Made by a program: the position numbers and the translations under genes. Under the pieces are notes generated by a model. The model was not told the DNA's origin and did not search any database. It saw only the letters and a list, made by a program, of their open reading frames with translations. 64,000 nt of DNA from DASPWW01 sp963841715 (GTDB lineage: Bacteria; Actinomycetota; Thermoleophilia; Solirubrobacterales; 70-9). The stretch's first letter is position 1; each line of letters begins with the position of its first letter. This document shows, in pieces, positions 33,146-41,528 of this stretch. The stretch spans positions 124,001 to 188,000 of the forward strand of contig CAWJDP010000002.1 in NCBI GenBank assembly GCA_963841715.1. Reading direction: 5' to 3'.

Positions 33146-34261
33146 ATGAGGACACTCGAACGTGACTCGTTTGACCACCTCCTCGAGGCGCTTCGAAGGC
33201 GCGGATACGAGGTCGTTGGGCCGACTGTGCGCCAGGGCGCGATCGCGTTCGAGCCGATCTCCTCGAGCGAGGAGATGCCCGTCGGGCTCACAGACGAGCA
33301 GGACGGCGGCACGTACCGGCTTCGCCGCCGCTCCGACGAGGCCCTGTTCGGATTCGCCAACGGGCCGCAATCGTGGAAGCGCCTTCTCCACCCTCCGACG
33401 GTCCGCCTGTGGCGGGCGAGCAGATCGCAGGACGGGGCGATCGAGATCGACGAGGACACGGAGAAGCCTCGCAAGCGCGCCTTCCTCGGCGTCCGCTCGT
33501 GCGACATCCACGCGATCGCGACCTTGGATCGCTCACTGCTCCACATCGAGCATCCCGACCCCGGATACCGGGCGCGGCGCGAGGGCGTGTTCATCGTCGC
33601 GCTCAACTGCGGGATGGCCGGCGGCACCTGCTTCTGCGTCTCGATGGACACGGGGCCGGAGGCCAAGTCCGGCTTCGACCTCGCTCTGACCGAGGTGATC
33701 GAGGACGATCGCCACGTCTTCCTCGTCGAGGAGGGAAGTGAGCGGGGCGCCGACGTGCTTGCCGAGCTGCCGACGAGCGAGGCGGGCGCCGAGGATGCGC
33801 GCGAGCGCGAGCGGATCATCGAGCGCACCGCGTCCCAGATGGGCCGCAGCCTCGACACGGACGGGATCAAGGAGCTCCTGGAGCGCAACTACGAGCACCC
33901 GCGCTGGGACGAGGTCTCCGACCGGTGCCTGAGCTGCGGCAACTGCACGAGCGTGTGCCCGACCTGCTTCTGCACCGACGTCGAGGACGTCACCGACCTG
34001 ACCGGAGACGAGGCCGAGCGCTGGCGCCGCTGGGACTCGTGCTTCACGCTCGACTTCACCTACGTCGCCGGCGGCAGCGTCCGCTCCTCGAACCGCTCGC
34101 GCTACCGGCAGTGGATGACCCACAAGCTCGCGACATGGTTCGACCAGTTCGGGACCTCGGGGTGCGTCGGATGCGGCCGCTGCATCACCTGGTGCCCGGT
34201 CGCAATCGACATCACAGAGGAGGCGGCGGTGATCCGCGCGACTGACGGGGAGACGACGTGA
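33146..34261 (+). CDS. hyhB: group 3b NiFe hydrogenase, Fe-S (beta) subunit
   Basis: The 371-residue iron-sulfur protein belongs to NADP-linked cytosolic hydrogenase/sulfhydrogenase complexes. The middle part has LGVRSCDIHAIATLD and NCGMAGGTCFCVSMDTG. The C-terminal part has two cluster motifs, CLSCGNCTSVCPTCFC and CVGCGRCITWCPVAID, for electron transfer between the flavin subunit and the NiFe module. The ATG at 33146 is chosen; a GTG at 33131 is also in frame but overlaps a TAGGGT -10-like hexamer. It starts the operon hyhB - CNB - hyhG - hyhS - hyhL. Confidence 0.92.
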   Translation: MRTLERDSFDHLLEALRRRGYEVVGPTVRQGAIAFEPISSSEEMPVGLTDEQDGGTYRLRRRSDEALFGFANGPQSWKRLLHPPTVRLWRASRSQDGAIEIDEDTEKPRKRAFLGVRSCDIHAIATLDRSLLHIEHPDPGYRARREGVFIVALNCGMAGGTCFCVSMDTGPEAKSGFDLALTEVIEDDRHVFLVEEGSERGADVLAELPTSEAGAEDARERERIIERTASQMGRSLDTDGIKELLERNYEHPRWDEVSDRCLSCGNCTSVCPTCFCTDVEDVTDLTGDEAERWRRWDSCFTLDFTYVAGGSVRSSNRSRYRQWMTHKLATWFDQFGTSGCVGCGRCITWCPVAIDITEEAAVIRATDGETT

Positions 34262-34728
34262 GGACAATCGACGAGCTGCTGCGCGACGTCGACGTCTTCG
34301 GCGGCATGGAGGACGACCAGCTCGAGCTGATCGCAGGCTGCGGATCGAACGCGCAGTTCGCGCGGGACGCGTACCTGTTTCGCGAGGGCGAGGACGCGAG
34401 CGTCTTCTTCGCGATCCGCCGCGGCGCGGTCGCGCTCGAGATCGCGGCGCCCGCGCGGGCCCCGCTCGTCGTCGAGACCCTGCACGAGGGCGACGTCCTG
34501 GGCTGGTCGTGGCTGTTTCCGCCGCATCGCATCCGCTTCGACGCGCGCGCGCTGGAGGAGGTGCACGCGATCTCGTTCGACGGTGCCTGCCTGCGCGGCA
34601 AGTGCGAGGCTGACCACGACTTCGGCTACGAGCTGATGCGCCGGTTCGCGCAGCTGGTGCTCGAGCGGCTGCAGGCGACGCGGCTCCGCCTGCTCGACAT
34701 CTACGGTCACCCCGCAGCCACCGTCTGA
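34258..34728 (+). CDS. cyclic-nucleotide-binding domain protein in the hydrogenase operon
   Basis: The 156-residue protein is essentially one cyclic-nucleotide-binding fold (CRP N-terminal type) without a DNA-binding domain. Segments are DVFGGMEDDQLELIAGC, YLFREGEDASVFFAIRRGAVALE and the phosphate-binding-cassette-like region TLHEGDVLGWSWLFPPHR. The usual cassette Arg-Ala pair is not clear, so cAMP binding is uncertain. The GTG overlaps the hyhB stop by 4 bases, and hyhG follows immediately, so it is made in step with the hydrogenase. It may gate activity or assembly in response to a ligand. Confidence 0.85.
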   Translation: MRTIDELLRDVDVFGGMEDDQLELIAGCGSNAQFARDAYLFREGEDASVFFAIRRGAVALEIAAPARAPLVVETLHEGDVLGWSWLFPPHRIRFDARALEEVHAISFDGACLRGKCEADHDFGYELMRRFAQLVLERLQATRLRLLDIYGHPAATV

Positions 34729-35565
34729 GTGGCGATGGCGGCGACGATCGCCACATCGCCGGAGCCTTTCAGGGTCATCGACAGGCGCCAGGAGACGGAG
34801 GACACGTGGACGCTGCGGCTTCGCCCGCACGGATCCGGCGGCTTCGAGTTCGAGCCGGGTCAGTTCACGATGCTGTACGCGTTCGGCTCCGGCGAGGTTC
34901 CGATTTCGATGAGCGGCAATCCGGCTGAGCCCGGAACGCTGGTGCACACCGTGCGCGCGGTCGGAAGCGTGACGCGGACGATCTGCGAGGCATCGGAGGG
35001 CGAGATGCTCGGCGTCCGCGGTCCGTTCGGACGCGGCTGGCCCGTCGGCGAGGCCAGGGGCCGCGACCTCGTGATCGTCGCCGGCGGGCTCGGGTTGGCC
35101 CCGCTTCGTCCCGCGCTCTACGCCGCGGTCGCGGAGCGGGAGCGCTTCGATCGCGTCGTGCTGCTCTACGGAGGACGCCGCCCCGACCAGCTCCTGTTCC
35201 GCGACGAGCTGCGCCAGTGGACCGATCATCCGGAGATTGAGTACGCGGCGATCGTCGACGCTGCCGACGACAGCTGGCGGGGCCGGGTCGGCGTCGTGCC
35301 GAGCCTGATCGAGCGCGCCGGCCTCGATGCTGCGAACACGGTCGCGCTCGCATGCGGCCCGGAGGTGATGATGCGATTCTCGGTCGAAGCGCTGCTCGAC
35401 GCCGGGGTGGAGCCCGGTCGCATCTTCATCTCGATGGAGCGAAACATGCGCTGCGCCGTCGGGCAGTGCGGCCACTGCCAGTTCGGGCCGATGTTCGTGT
35501 GCCGCGACGGTCCCGTGTTCGCGTGGGCGGAGATCGAGCGCCTGTTCTCAATCAGGGAGGTGTGA
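34729..35565 (+). CDS. hyhG: group 3b NiFe hydrogenase, FAD/NAD(P)-binding (gamma) subunit
   Basis: The 278-residue flavoprotein subunit of the dihydroorotate dehydrogenase electron-transfer/HyhG type has FAD-binding FEPGQFTMLYAFGSGEVPISMS and NAD(P) site LVIVAGGLGLAPLRPAL. The C-terminal [2Fe-2S] cluster motif is MRCAVGQCGHCQFG, with a further Cys in FVCRDGP. It exchanges electrons with NAD(P)H, probably NADPH by family. The GTG at 34729 directly follows the previous stop. Stop and hyhS start overlap (TGATG). Confidence 0.92.
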   Translation: MAMAATIATSPEPFRVIDRRQETEDTWTLRLRPHGSGGFEFEPGQFTMLYAFGSGEVPISMSGNPAEPGTLVHTVRAVGSVTRTICEASEGEMLGVRGPFGRGWPVGEARGRDLVIVAGGLGLAPLRPALYAAVAERERFDRVVLLYGGRRPDQLLFRDELRQWTDHPEIEYAAIVDAADDSWRGRVGVVPSLIERAGLDAANTVALACGPEVMMRFSVEALLDAGVEPGRIFISMERNMRCAVGQCGHCQFGPMFVCRDGPVFAWAEIERLFSIREV

Positions 35566-36347
35566 TGGCCGCGTCCGAGAAGCCGAAGCTCGCGGTGTGG
35601 AAGTTCGCGTCCTGCGACGGCTGTCAGCTCTCGCTCCTGAACCTCGAGGACGAGCTGCTCGCGCTGTCCGGCGAGCTTGCGATCTCGCACTTCCTCGAGG
35701 CCTCGCGGGCGACCGTCGAGGGTCCCTACGACCTCTCGCTCGTCGAGGGCTCGATCACGACCGCGGGGGACGCCGAGCGGATCCAGGAGGTGAGGCGCTC
35801 GTCGCGGAGGCTGATCACGATCGGCGCCTGCGCGACGGCGGGCGGGATCCAGGCGCTTCGCAACTTCCGCGACATCGAGGGGTTCGTGGCCGCCGTGTAC
35901 GCGAGCCCCGAGTACATCTCGACGCTTGACACCTCGACGCCGATCCGCGAGCACGTCCCGGTCGACTTCGAGCTCCAGGGGTGCCCGCCGGACAGCGGCC
36001 AGCTGCTCGAGGTGATCAGCGCGTTCCTTGCCGAGCGGCGGCCGAACATCGGCTCGCACTCCGTCTGCATGGAGTGCAAGGCGCGCGGGAACGTGTGCGT
36101 GATGGTCGCGCACGGGACTCCGTGCCTGGGCCCGGTGACGCACTCGGGCTGCGGCGCGATCTGCCCCGCGTACGACCGCGGCTGCTACGGGTGCTTCGGC
36201 CCCAAGGAGACGCCGAACACGGGCTCGCTTGCGGAGTGGTGGAGGGGCCTCGGCGTCGAGACGCCCGACCTGGTCGCCGCGTACCGGAACGTGAACGCGT
36301 TCGCGGAGGCGTTTCGCGTCGAGAGCGAGGAGCTGGAGCGGAGCTGA
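35565..36347 (+). CDS. hyhS: group 3b NiFe hydrogenase, small (delta) subunit
   Basis: The 260-residue small subunit holds the Fe-S clusters next to the active site. The proximal cluster ligands are in FASCDGCQLSLLNLE, TIGACATAGGI and ELQGCPPDSGQL. The remaining cluster cysteines lie in CMECKARGNVCVM, GTPCLGPV, GCGAICPAYDRGCYGCFGP. No Tat signal is present, consistent with a cytosolic enzyme. GGAGG lies upstream of the ATG, which overlaps the hyhG stop. Confidence 0.94.
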   Translation: MAASEKPKLAVWKFASCDGCQLSLLNLEDELLALSGELAISHFLEASRATVEGPYDLSLVEGSITTAGDAERIQEVRRSSRRLITIGACATAGGIQALRNFRDIEGFVAAVYASPEYISTLDTSTPIREHVPVDFELQGCPPDSGQLLEVISAFLAERRPNIGSHSVCMECKARGNVCVMVAHGTPCLGPVTHSGCGAICPAYDRGCYGCFGPKETPNTGSLAEWWRGLGVETPDLVAAYRNVNAFAEAFRVESEELERS

Positions 36348-36349
36348 GC

Positions 36350-37651
36350 TTGGAGGCGCGGCGAACGACGACGATTCGGACCGACGCCCTCGCCAGGGTC
36401 GAGGGCGAGGGCGCGATGCACGTGCGAGTTCGCGACGGAGCCGTCGAGGACGTGAAGCTCGAGATCTACGAGCCGCCGCGGTTCTTCGAGGCGCTGCTGC
36501 GCGGTCGCCCGCTCGCTGACGCACCCGACATCACTTCGCGAATCTGCGGGATCTGCCCGATCGCCTACCAGATGAGCGCCTGCGCCGCGATCGAGGACGC
36601 GCTCGGGATCGAGGTCCCCGACCCGGTTCGCGCGCTTCGCCGGCTGATCTACTGCGGCGAGTGGCTCGAGAGCCACGGGCTGCACGTGTTCATGCTCCAT
36701 ACACCCGACTTCCTCGGCTACGCGGGCGCGATCGAGATGGCGCGCGACGGCCACGCCGAGCTCGTCGAGCGAGGCCTCGCGATCAAGAAGTTGGGCAACG
36801 ACCTCATGCGCGTCGTCGGGGGCCGCGCCGTGCACCCGATCAACCTCCGCGTCGGCGGCTTCTACCGCGCCCCGACGGCGGCCGAGCTGGCGCCGGTGCG
36901 CGACAGCCTCGAGCGCAGCCGCGAGGCGCTGGTCGAGACCGTCCGCTGGACGGCATCACTCGAGTTTCCGGACTACGAGCGCGACTTCGAGCTGCTCGCG
37001 CTGCGCCGGCCCGGCGAGTACCCGATCGACCGCGGGAGGCTGGTCTCGACGGGAGGCCTCGACATCGCGCCGCAGCAGTTCGACGAGCACATCGTCGAGG
37101 AGCACGTCGAGCACTCGACGGCACTCCACGCCCATCTGCGCGACGGCGGCAACTACCTCGTCGGCCCGCTCGCGCGCTACGGGCTCAACTCCGGGGACCT
37201 CTCGCCGATCGCGCGCGAGGCCGCGGCCGACGCCGGCCTCGGCGAGATCTGCCGTAACCCGTTCCAGAGCATCGTCGTGCGCTCCGTCGAGATGCTCTAC
37301 GCGGCCGACGAGGCCCTGCGGCTGATCGACGCCTACGAGCCGCCCGACCCGCCCGCGGTCGAGATCCAGCCCCACGCCGCGGTTGGGTGCGGATGGACCG
37401 AGGCGCCGCGCGGGACGCTCTGGCATCGCTACGAGCTGCGCAACGACGGCACGATCGCCGAGGCCCGGATCGTCCCGCCGACCTCCCAGAACCAGGCGAC
37501 GATCGAGGACGACCTCGAGGGCTTCGTTCAGGCTCACCTCGACCTCCCCGACCGCGAGCTGGGGCTGCGATGCGAGCAGGCGATCCGAAACTACGACCCG
37601 TGCATCTCCTGCTCGACTCACTTCCTCCGCGTCGACGTCGATCGCGCCTGA
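36350..37651 (+). CDS. hyhL: group 3b NiFe hydrogenase, large (alpha) subunit
   Basis: The 433-residue catalytic subunit binds the NiFe(CN)2CO centre and oxidises or evolves H2. L1 motif: SRICGICPIAYQMSAC, with Tyr in place of the usual His as in group 3 enzymes. L2 motif near the C-terminus: DPCISCSTHFLRVDVDRA. The stretch after the Cys pair would be removed by the protease encoded next. The start is a TTG at 36350, two bases after hyhS; no closer ATG keeps the conserved N-terminus (DALARVEGEGAM). Group 3b enzymes couple H2 and NADP(H) and are often hypoxia-induced. Confidence 0.94.
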   Translation: MEARRTTTIRTDALARVEGEGAMHVRVRDGAVEDVKLEIYEPPRFFEALLRGRPLADAPDITSRICGICPIAYQMSACAAIEDALGIEVPDPVRALRRLIYCGEWLESHGLHVFMLHTPDFLGYAGAIEMARDGHAELVERGLAIKKLGNDLMRVVGGRAVHPINLRVGGFYRAPTAAELAPVRDSLERSREALVETVRWTASLEFPDYERDFELLALRRPGEYPIDRGRLVSTGGLDIAPQQFDEHIVEEHVEHSTALHAHLRDGGNYLVGPLARYGLNSGDLSPIAREAAADAGLGEICRNPFQSIVVRSVEMLYAADEALRLIDAYEPPDPPAVEIQPHAAVGCGWTEAPRGTLWHRYELRNDGTIAEARIVPPTSQNQATIEDDLEGFVQAHLDLPDRELGLRCEQAIRNYDPCISCSTHFLRVDVDRA

Positions 37652-37676
37652 GCCGGCGGATCGTGGGAACGCGCAC

Positions 37677-38150
37677 GTGAGCCCGCGCCCGATTGTGATC
37701 GGGGTCGGCAACCGCTATCGCGGCGACGACGCCGCCGGCCCCGAGGTCGCGCGGAGCCTCGCCGAGCGCGCCCCGGAGCTCGACGCGGTCGAGCACGAGC
37801 TCGAGCCGAGCGGGCTGATCGAGCTGTGGACGGGGCGCGATCTCGCGATCGTCGCCGACGCGACGCGGCCGGCGGGGGAGCCCGGGCGCGTGCACCGGCT
37901 CGAGATCGGCGCCGAGCCGATCCCCGCGTGGGTCCCGGCCACCGTCTCGACGCATGCGCTCGATCTCGCCGAGGCGATCGAGCTCGCGCGCTCGCTCGAC
38001 CGCCTCCCCGACCGCCTCGTCGTCTACGCGGTCGAGGGCGCGAGCTTCGAGACCGGCGCCCCGCTCACGCCCGAGGTCGAGGCCGCGGTCAAGAGCGTCG
38101 TCACGGCGGTGCTCGATGAGGCGGGGGACAGCGGGCAGGCGGTGCGATGA
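37677..38150 (+). CDS. NiFe hydrogenase maturation protease (M52)
   Basis: The 157-residue endopeptidase of the HycI/HyaD type removes the C-terminal peptide of the large subunit after Ni insertion. The N-terminal metal site is in IVIGVGNRYRGDDAAGPEVA, with a further Asp in LAIVADATRPAG and His in VSTHALDLAEAIELA. GTG start at 37677, 25 bases after hyhL. The stop overlaps the nickel permease ATG. Its placement directly after hyhL indicates this large subunit is its substrate. Confidence 0.92.
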   Translation: MSPRPIVIGVGNRYRGDDAAGPEVARSLAERAPELDAVEHELEPSGLIELWTGRDLAIVADATRPAGEPGRVHRLEIGAEPIPAWVPATVSTHALDLAEAIELARSLDRLPDRLVVYAVEGASFETGAPLTPEVEAAVKSVVTAVLDEAGDSGQAVR

Positions 38151-39217
38151 TGCCGCGCGTGAGCGGTACACGGCGACGCGTCGCGGGCCTCGCGGCCGCG
38201 ATCCTCGCGCTGCATGCGATCGGGTTTGGCGCGCTGCTGCTGTTTGTTGTCCCGCAGCGCTTCGACCTCGGCGACGCGGGTGTGTTCGGGATCGGTCTCG
38301 GGCTCACCGCGTACACGCTGGGGCTCCGGCACGCCTTCGACGCCGATCACATCGCCGCGATCGACAACACCACCCGAAAGCTGATGGCGGACGGTCAGCG
38401 CCCGCTCAGCGTCGGATTCTTCTTCTCGCTCGGCCACTCAACGATCGTCCTCGTGCTCACGCTGCTGTTGGCGGTCGGGGCACGGGCGCTCGGCGCGGAG
38501 GTGGAGAGCGACGGCTCGACCCTGCACCAGGTCACCGGCCTCCTCGGCACCGGCGTATCGGCGGCGTTCCTCTACCTGATAGCCGCGATCAACATCGCGA
38601 TCTTCGCGGGCATTGCGAGGGTCTTCCGGCGCATGCGACGCGGGCAGTACGACGAGGGCGAGCTCGAGCAGCAGCTGCGCTCGCGGGGCGTGATGAACCG
38701 CGTCGTCGGCCGGTTCACGGGGACGATAACCGCGCCGTGGCAGATGTATCCGGTCGGAGTGTTGTTCGGCCTCGGCTTCGACACCGCGACGGAGGTCGCC
38801 CTGCTCTTTCTCGCGGCCGGGGCTGCGTCGACCGCCCTGCCCGTCTACGTCGTGCTCTGCCTGCCGGTGCTGTTCGCCGCCGGAATGTCGCTTCTGGACA
38901 CGATCGACGGGGCGATGATGAGCTTCGCCTATGGCTGGGCGTTCTCGAGGCCGCTCCGAAGGATCTACTACAACCTCACGGTCACCGGTCTGTCGATCGC
39001 GGTCGCGCTGATCATCGGATCGATAGAGCTGGCGTCGATACTCGCCGAGCGGCTCGGACTCCGGGGCGGGTTCTGGGAGCGTGCGGCGAGCGTTGACCTC
39101 AACCTCGTCGGGTTCGCGATCGTCGGTTTGTTCGTCCTTACGTGGGGCGTCGCGCTCGCGGTGTGGCACTTCGGGCGCATCGAGGATCGCTGGGCGACAA
39201 GCACACCGTCGCGTTAG
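38147..39217 (+). CDS. NiCoT-family nickel/cobalt permease
   Basis: The 356-residue membrane protein has about eight helices. It carries the NiCoT signature RHAFDADHIAAIDN in helix 2, with the His and Asp residues required for Ni/Co uptake. LGHSTIVLVL and LGFDTATEVALL are further family motifs. It would supply nickel to the hydrogenase. It is last in the plus-strand hydrogenase operon, overlapping the protease stop, and ends 4 bases before the convergent hypF. The functional call is firm; Ni versus Co preference rests on context. Confidence 0.93.
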   Translation: MMPRVSGTRRRVAGLAAAILALHAIGFGALLLFVVPQRFDLGDAGVFGIGLGLTAYTLGLRHAFDADHIAAIDNTTRKLMADGQRPLSVGFFFSLGHSTIVLVLTLLLAVGARALGAEVESDGSTLHQVTGLLGTGVSAAFLYLIAAINIAIFAGIARVFRRMRRGQYDEGELEQQLRSRGVMNRVVGRFTGTITAPWQMYPVGVLFGLGFDTATEVALLFLAAGAASTALPVYVVLCLPVLFAAGMSLLDTIDGAMMSFAYGWAFSRPLRRIYYNLTVTGLSIAVALIIGSIELASILAERLGLRGGFWERAASVDLNLVGFAIVGLFVLTWGVALAVWHFGRIEDRWATSTPSR

Positions 39218-39221
39218 CGGC

Positions 39222-41528
39222 TCACGGATCACGCGCGGCCGCGACCGCCGCCTGTCCGTACGAGATCCCGCCGTCGTTCGGCGGCAGGTGCTCGGGGACC
39301 AGGGCTCGGAGGCCGCGACGCCCCAGGGCCTCGGTCGTGCGCTCGACGAGGAGGCGGTTCTGGAACGCGCCGCCGCTGAGCGCGACGATGCCCGTGCCGA
39401 AACCCTCGGCCGCGAGCGCGCACGCGCGCGCCGTCGACTCCGCAAGCCCGTTGTGGAATCGGGCCGCCACGCGCTCCACGGCAACCCGGGCGTCGAGCTC
39501 GGCGACGATCTCGCGCAGCGCCTCGCGCGGGTCGAGGACGAGTCGGCCGTCGTGCTCGTCCACGGCGAGCGGATGCGCGCCGCGCTCCCGGGGGTCGGCG
39601 GCCCACTCGAGCTCGGCGGCCGCCTGGCCCTCGTAGCTCGAGCGTGCGCGCAGCCCGCACAGCGCCGCGACCGCGTCGAAGAGCCGCCCCACGCTCGTCG
39701 TCGACGCGGAGAGCTCGCTCGCGGCGAGGGTCGCGACCGCGTCCCAGTCCCCCGCGTCGACCTCGCCGGCGAGGCGGGCCGGGAGCGGCGGCGCCGCATC
39801 GTCAAGCGCCGCCGCAAGCCACGCGCACGCCATCCGCCACGGCTCGCGCGCGGCGGAGTCGCCGCCGGGAAGCGGGACCGGGAGCAGGTGGCCGGCGCGT
39901 TCGAACGACGCGAGCCCGCCTGTCAGCAGCTCGCCGCCCCACGCCGTGCCGTCGGTGCCAAGCCCGAAGCCGTCGTAGATCGCGCCGATCGCCGGGCCGC
40001 TCTCGCCGTGCTCGGCGAGGCAGGCGGCGAGGTGCGCGTGGTGGTGCTGGACCGCGACGTGCTCGACCCCCTCGCGCTCGAGTCCGACGGCGCTCGACAG
40101 GTAATCGGGGTGAAGGTCGCGCGCGACGAGCTCGGGGGCGATCTCGAACAGCCTCTCGAAGCGCTCGATGCCCTCCCTGAACGAGACCAGGGTCTCGTAG
40201 CCGGTCAGGTCGCCGATGTGGTGCGAGACCCGAGCGCGGCGGCCGCTCGCGAGGCAGAATGTGCTCTTGAGCTCGGCGCCGACCGCGAGCAGCGGCGGCG
40301 CTGAGAGCGGGAGCGCAATCGCGTCGGGCACGTAACCGCGCGAGCGCCTGATCATCAGCGGCGGACCCGCGCCGCGCAAGCGAACGGCCGAGTCGTCGAC
40401 GCGGGTCGCGATCGGTCGCTCTCCGACCAACAGCAAGTCGGCGATCGAGCCGAGCCGGCGCAGCGCGTCCTCGTCGCGGTACGCGATCGGCTCGTCCGAG
40501 AGGTTGCCGCTCGTCATCACGAGCGGCTCGGTGGCGTCGGCGAGCAGCAGATGGTGGAGCGGGGAGTAGGGGAGCATCACCCCGAGCTCCGGGGAGCGCG
40601 GCGCCACGCTCGCCGCGACGGCGGCACCGTTGCGTCGCGGCGCGACGACGATCGGGCGCGCGCGCGTCGCGATCAACCGGCGGTCGTCGGGTTCCAGCTC
40701 GACTAGTCGGTCAACCGACGCGAGGTCGGGCGCCATGATCGCGAATGGGCGATCCTCGCGATGCTTTCGCCGACGAAGCTCGGCGGTCGCGGCCTCGTCG
40801 GAGGCCAGGCATGCGAGGTGGTATCCGCCGATCCCCTTCACCGCGACGATCCGTCCCTCGCGCAGCGCCGCTGCGGCGCGCGCGACAGGATCGATCTCGC
40901 TCGCGGGCTCGACCGCGCGGCCCGCGCGGTCGACGAGGGCCACCGTCGGTCCGCACTCGGGGCACGCATTCGGCTGCGCGTCGAAGCGGCGGTTCGCCGG
41001 ATCGCGGTACTCGGCGGCGCACGCCTCGCACATCTCGAACGAGGCCATCGTCGTGCGCGCTCGGTCGTAGGGGGAGCCACGGACGATCGTCAGCCGTGGG
41101 CCGCAGTTCGTGCAGTTGATGAACGGGTAGCGATGGCGCCTGTTGTTCGGATCGACGAGCTCCGCCAGGCACTCGGGGCAGGTCGCCGCGTCGGCGGGGA
41201 CGTGCGCCGGTGCCCCGCCCGCGTCGGCGCTCGGGGCGATCCTGAACGCGCGCTCGCCGCGTGGACTGATCGCCACGCGCTCGACGCGATCGATCGCCGC
41301 CAGCGGGGGGGCCTCGGAACGCAGGCGCTGGACGAGGTCGTCGATGCTCCGCCGCCGCCCTTCGACCTCGATCACAACGCCGTCGTTGTCGTTGAGCACG
41401 AACCCTCCGAGATCGAGCCGGCTCGCGAGCCGGTGGACGAAGGGGCGAAACCCGACCCCCTGGACGGTGCCGGCGACGCGGACCCGCGCGCGCTGCGGCA
41501 CGTCCCGGCTCCGCGGCACCCCGGCCAT
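39222..41528 (-). CDS. hypF: carbamoyltransferase HypF
   Basis: The 768-residue enzyme makes the thiocarbamate precursor of the CN ligands on HypE. The domains are complete: acylphosphatase (RVAGTVQGVGFRPFVHRLA), two zinc-finger motifs (CPECLAELVD with CTNCGPRLT; CEACAAEYRD with CPECGP), a YrdC-like domain (VAVKGIGGYHLACLASDEA), and a Kae1/HypF C-terminal domain with HHHAHLAACLAEHG and YDGFGLGTDGTAWGGELL. The ATG at 41528 abuts the stop of the SIS-domain gene. It is the last gene of the minus-strand hyp operon. Length is normal. Confidence 0.95.
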   Translation of the reverse strand: MAGVPRSRDVPQRARVRVAGTVQGVGFRPFVHRLASRLDLGGFVLNDNDGVVIEVEGRRRSIDDLVQRLRSEAPPLAAIDRVERVAISPRGERAFRIAPSADAGGAPAHVPADAATCPECLAELVDPNNRRHRYPFINCTNCGPRLTIVRGSPYDRARTTMASFEMCEACAAEYRDPANRRFDAQPNACPECGPTVALVDRAGRAVEPASEIDPVARAAAALREGRIVAVKGIGGYHLACLASDEAATAELRRRKHREDRPFAIMAPDLASVDRLVELEPDDRRLIATRARPIVVAPRRNGAAVAASVAPRSPELGVMLPYSPLHHLLLADATEPLVMTSGNLSDEPIAYRDEDALRRLGSIADLLLVGERPIATRVDDSAVRLRGAGPPLMIRRSRGYVPDAIALPLSAPPLLAVGAELKSTFCLASGRRARVSHHIGDLTGYETLVSFREGIERFERLFEIAPELVARDLHPDYLSSAVGLEREGVEHVAVQHHHAHLAACLAEHGESGPAIGAIYDGFGLGTDGTAWGGELLTGGLASFERAGHLLPVPLPGGDSAAREPWRMACAWLAAALDDAAPPLPARLAGEVDAGDWDAVATLAASELSASTTSVGRLFDAVAALCGLRARSSYEGQAAAELEWAADPRERGAHPLAVDEHDGRLVLDPREALREIVAELDARVAVERVAARFHNGLAESTARACALAAEGFGTGIVALSGGAFQNRLLVERTTEALGRRGLRALVPEHLPPNDGGISYGQAAVAAARDP

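Noticed and set aside
29420..33146. A DosR box (GGGACT-AGTCCC type) near the hypoxia-related genes
   Set aside because: No convincing match seen by eye upstream of the sensor, hydrogenase, CBS, PEP synthase or WS/DGAT genes. A matrix scan would be needed.
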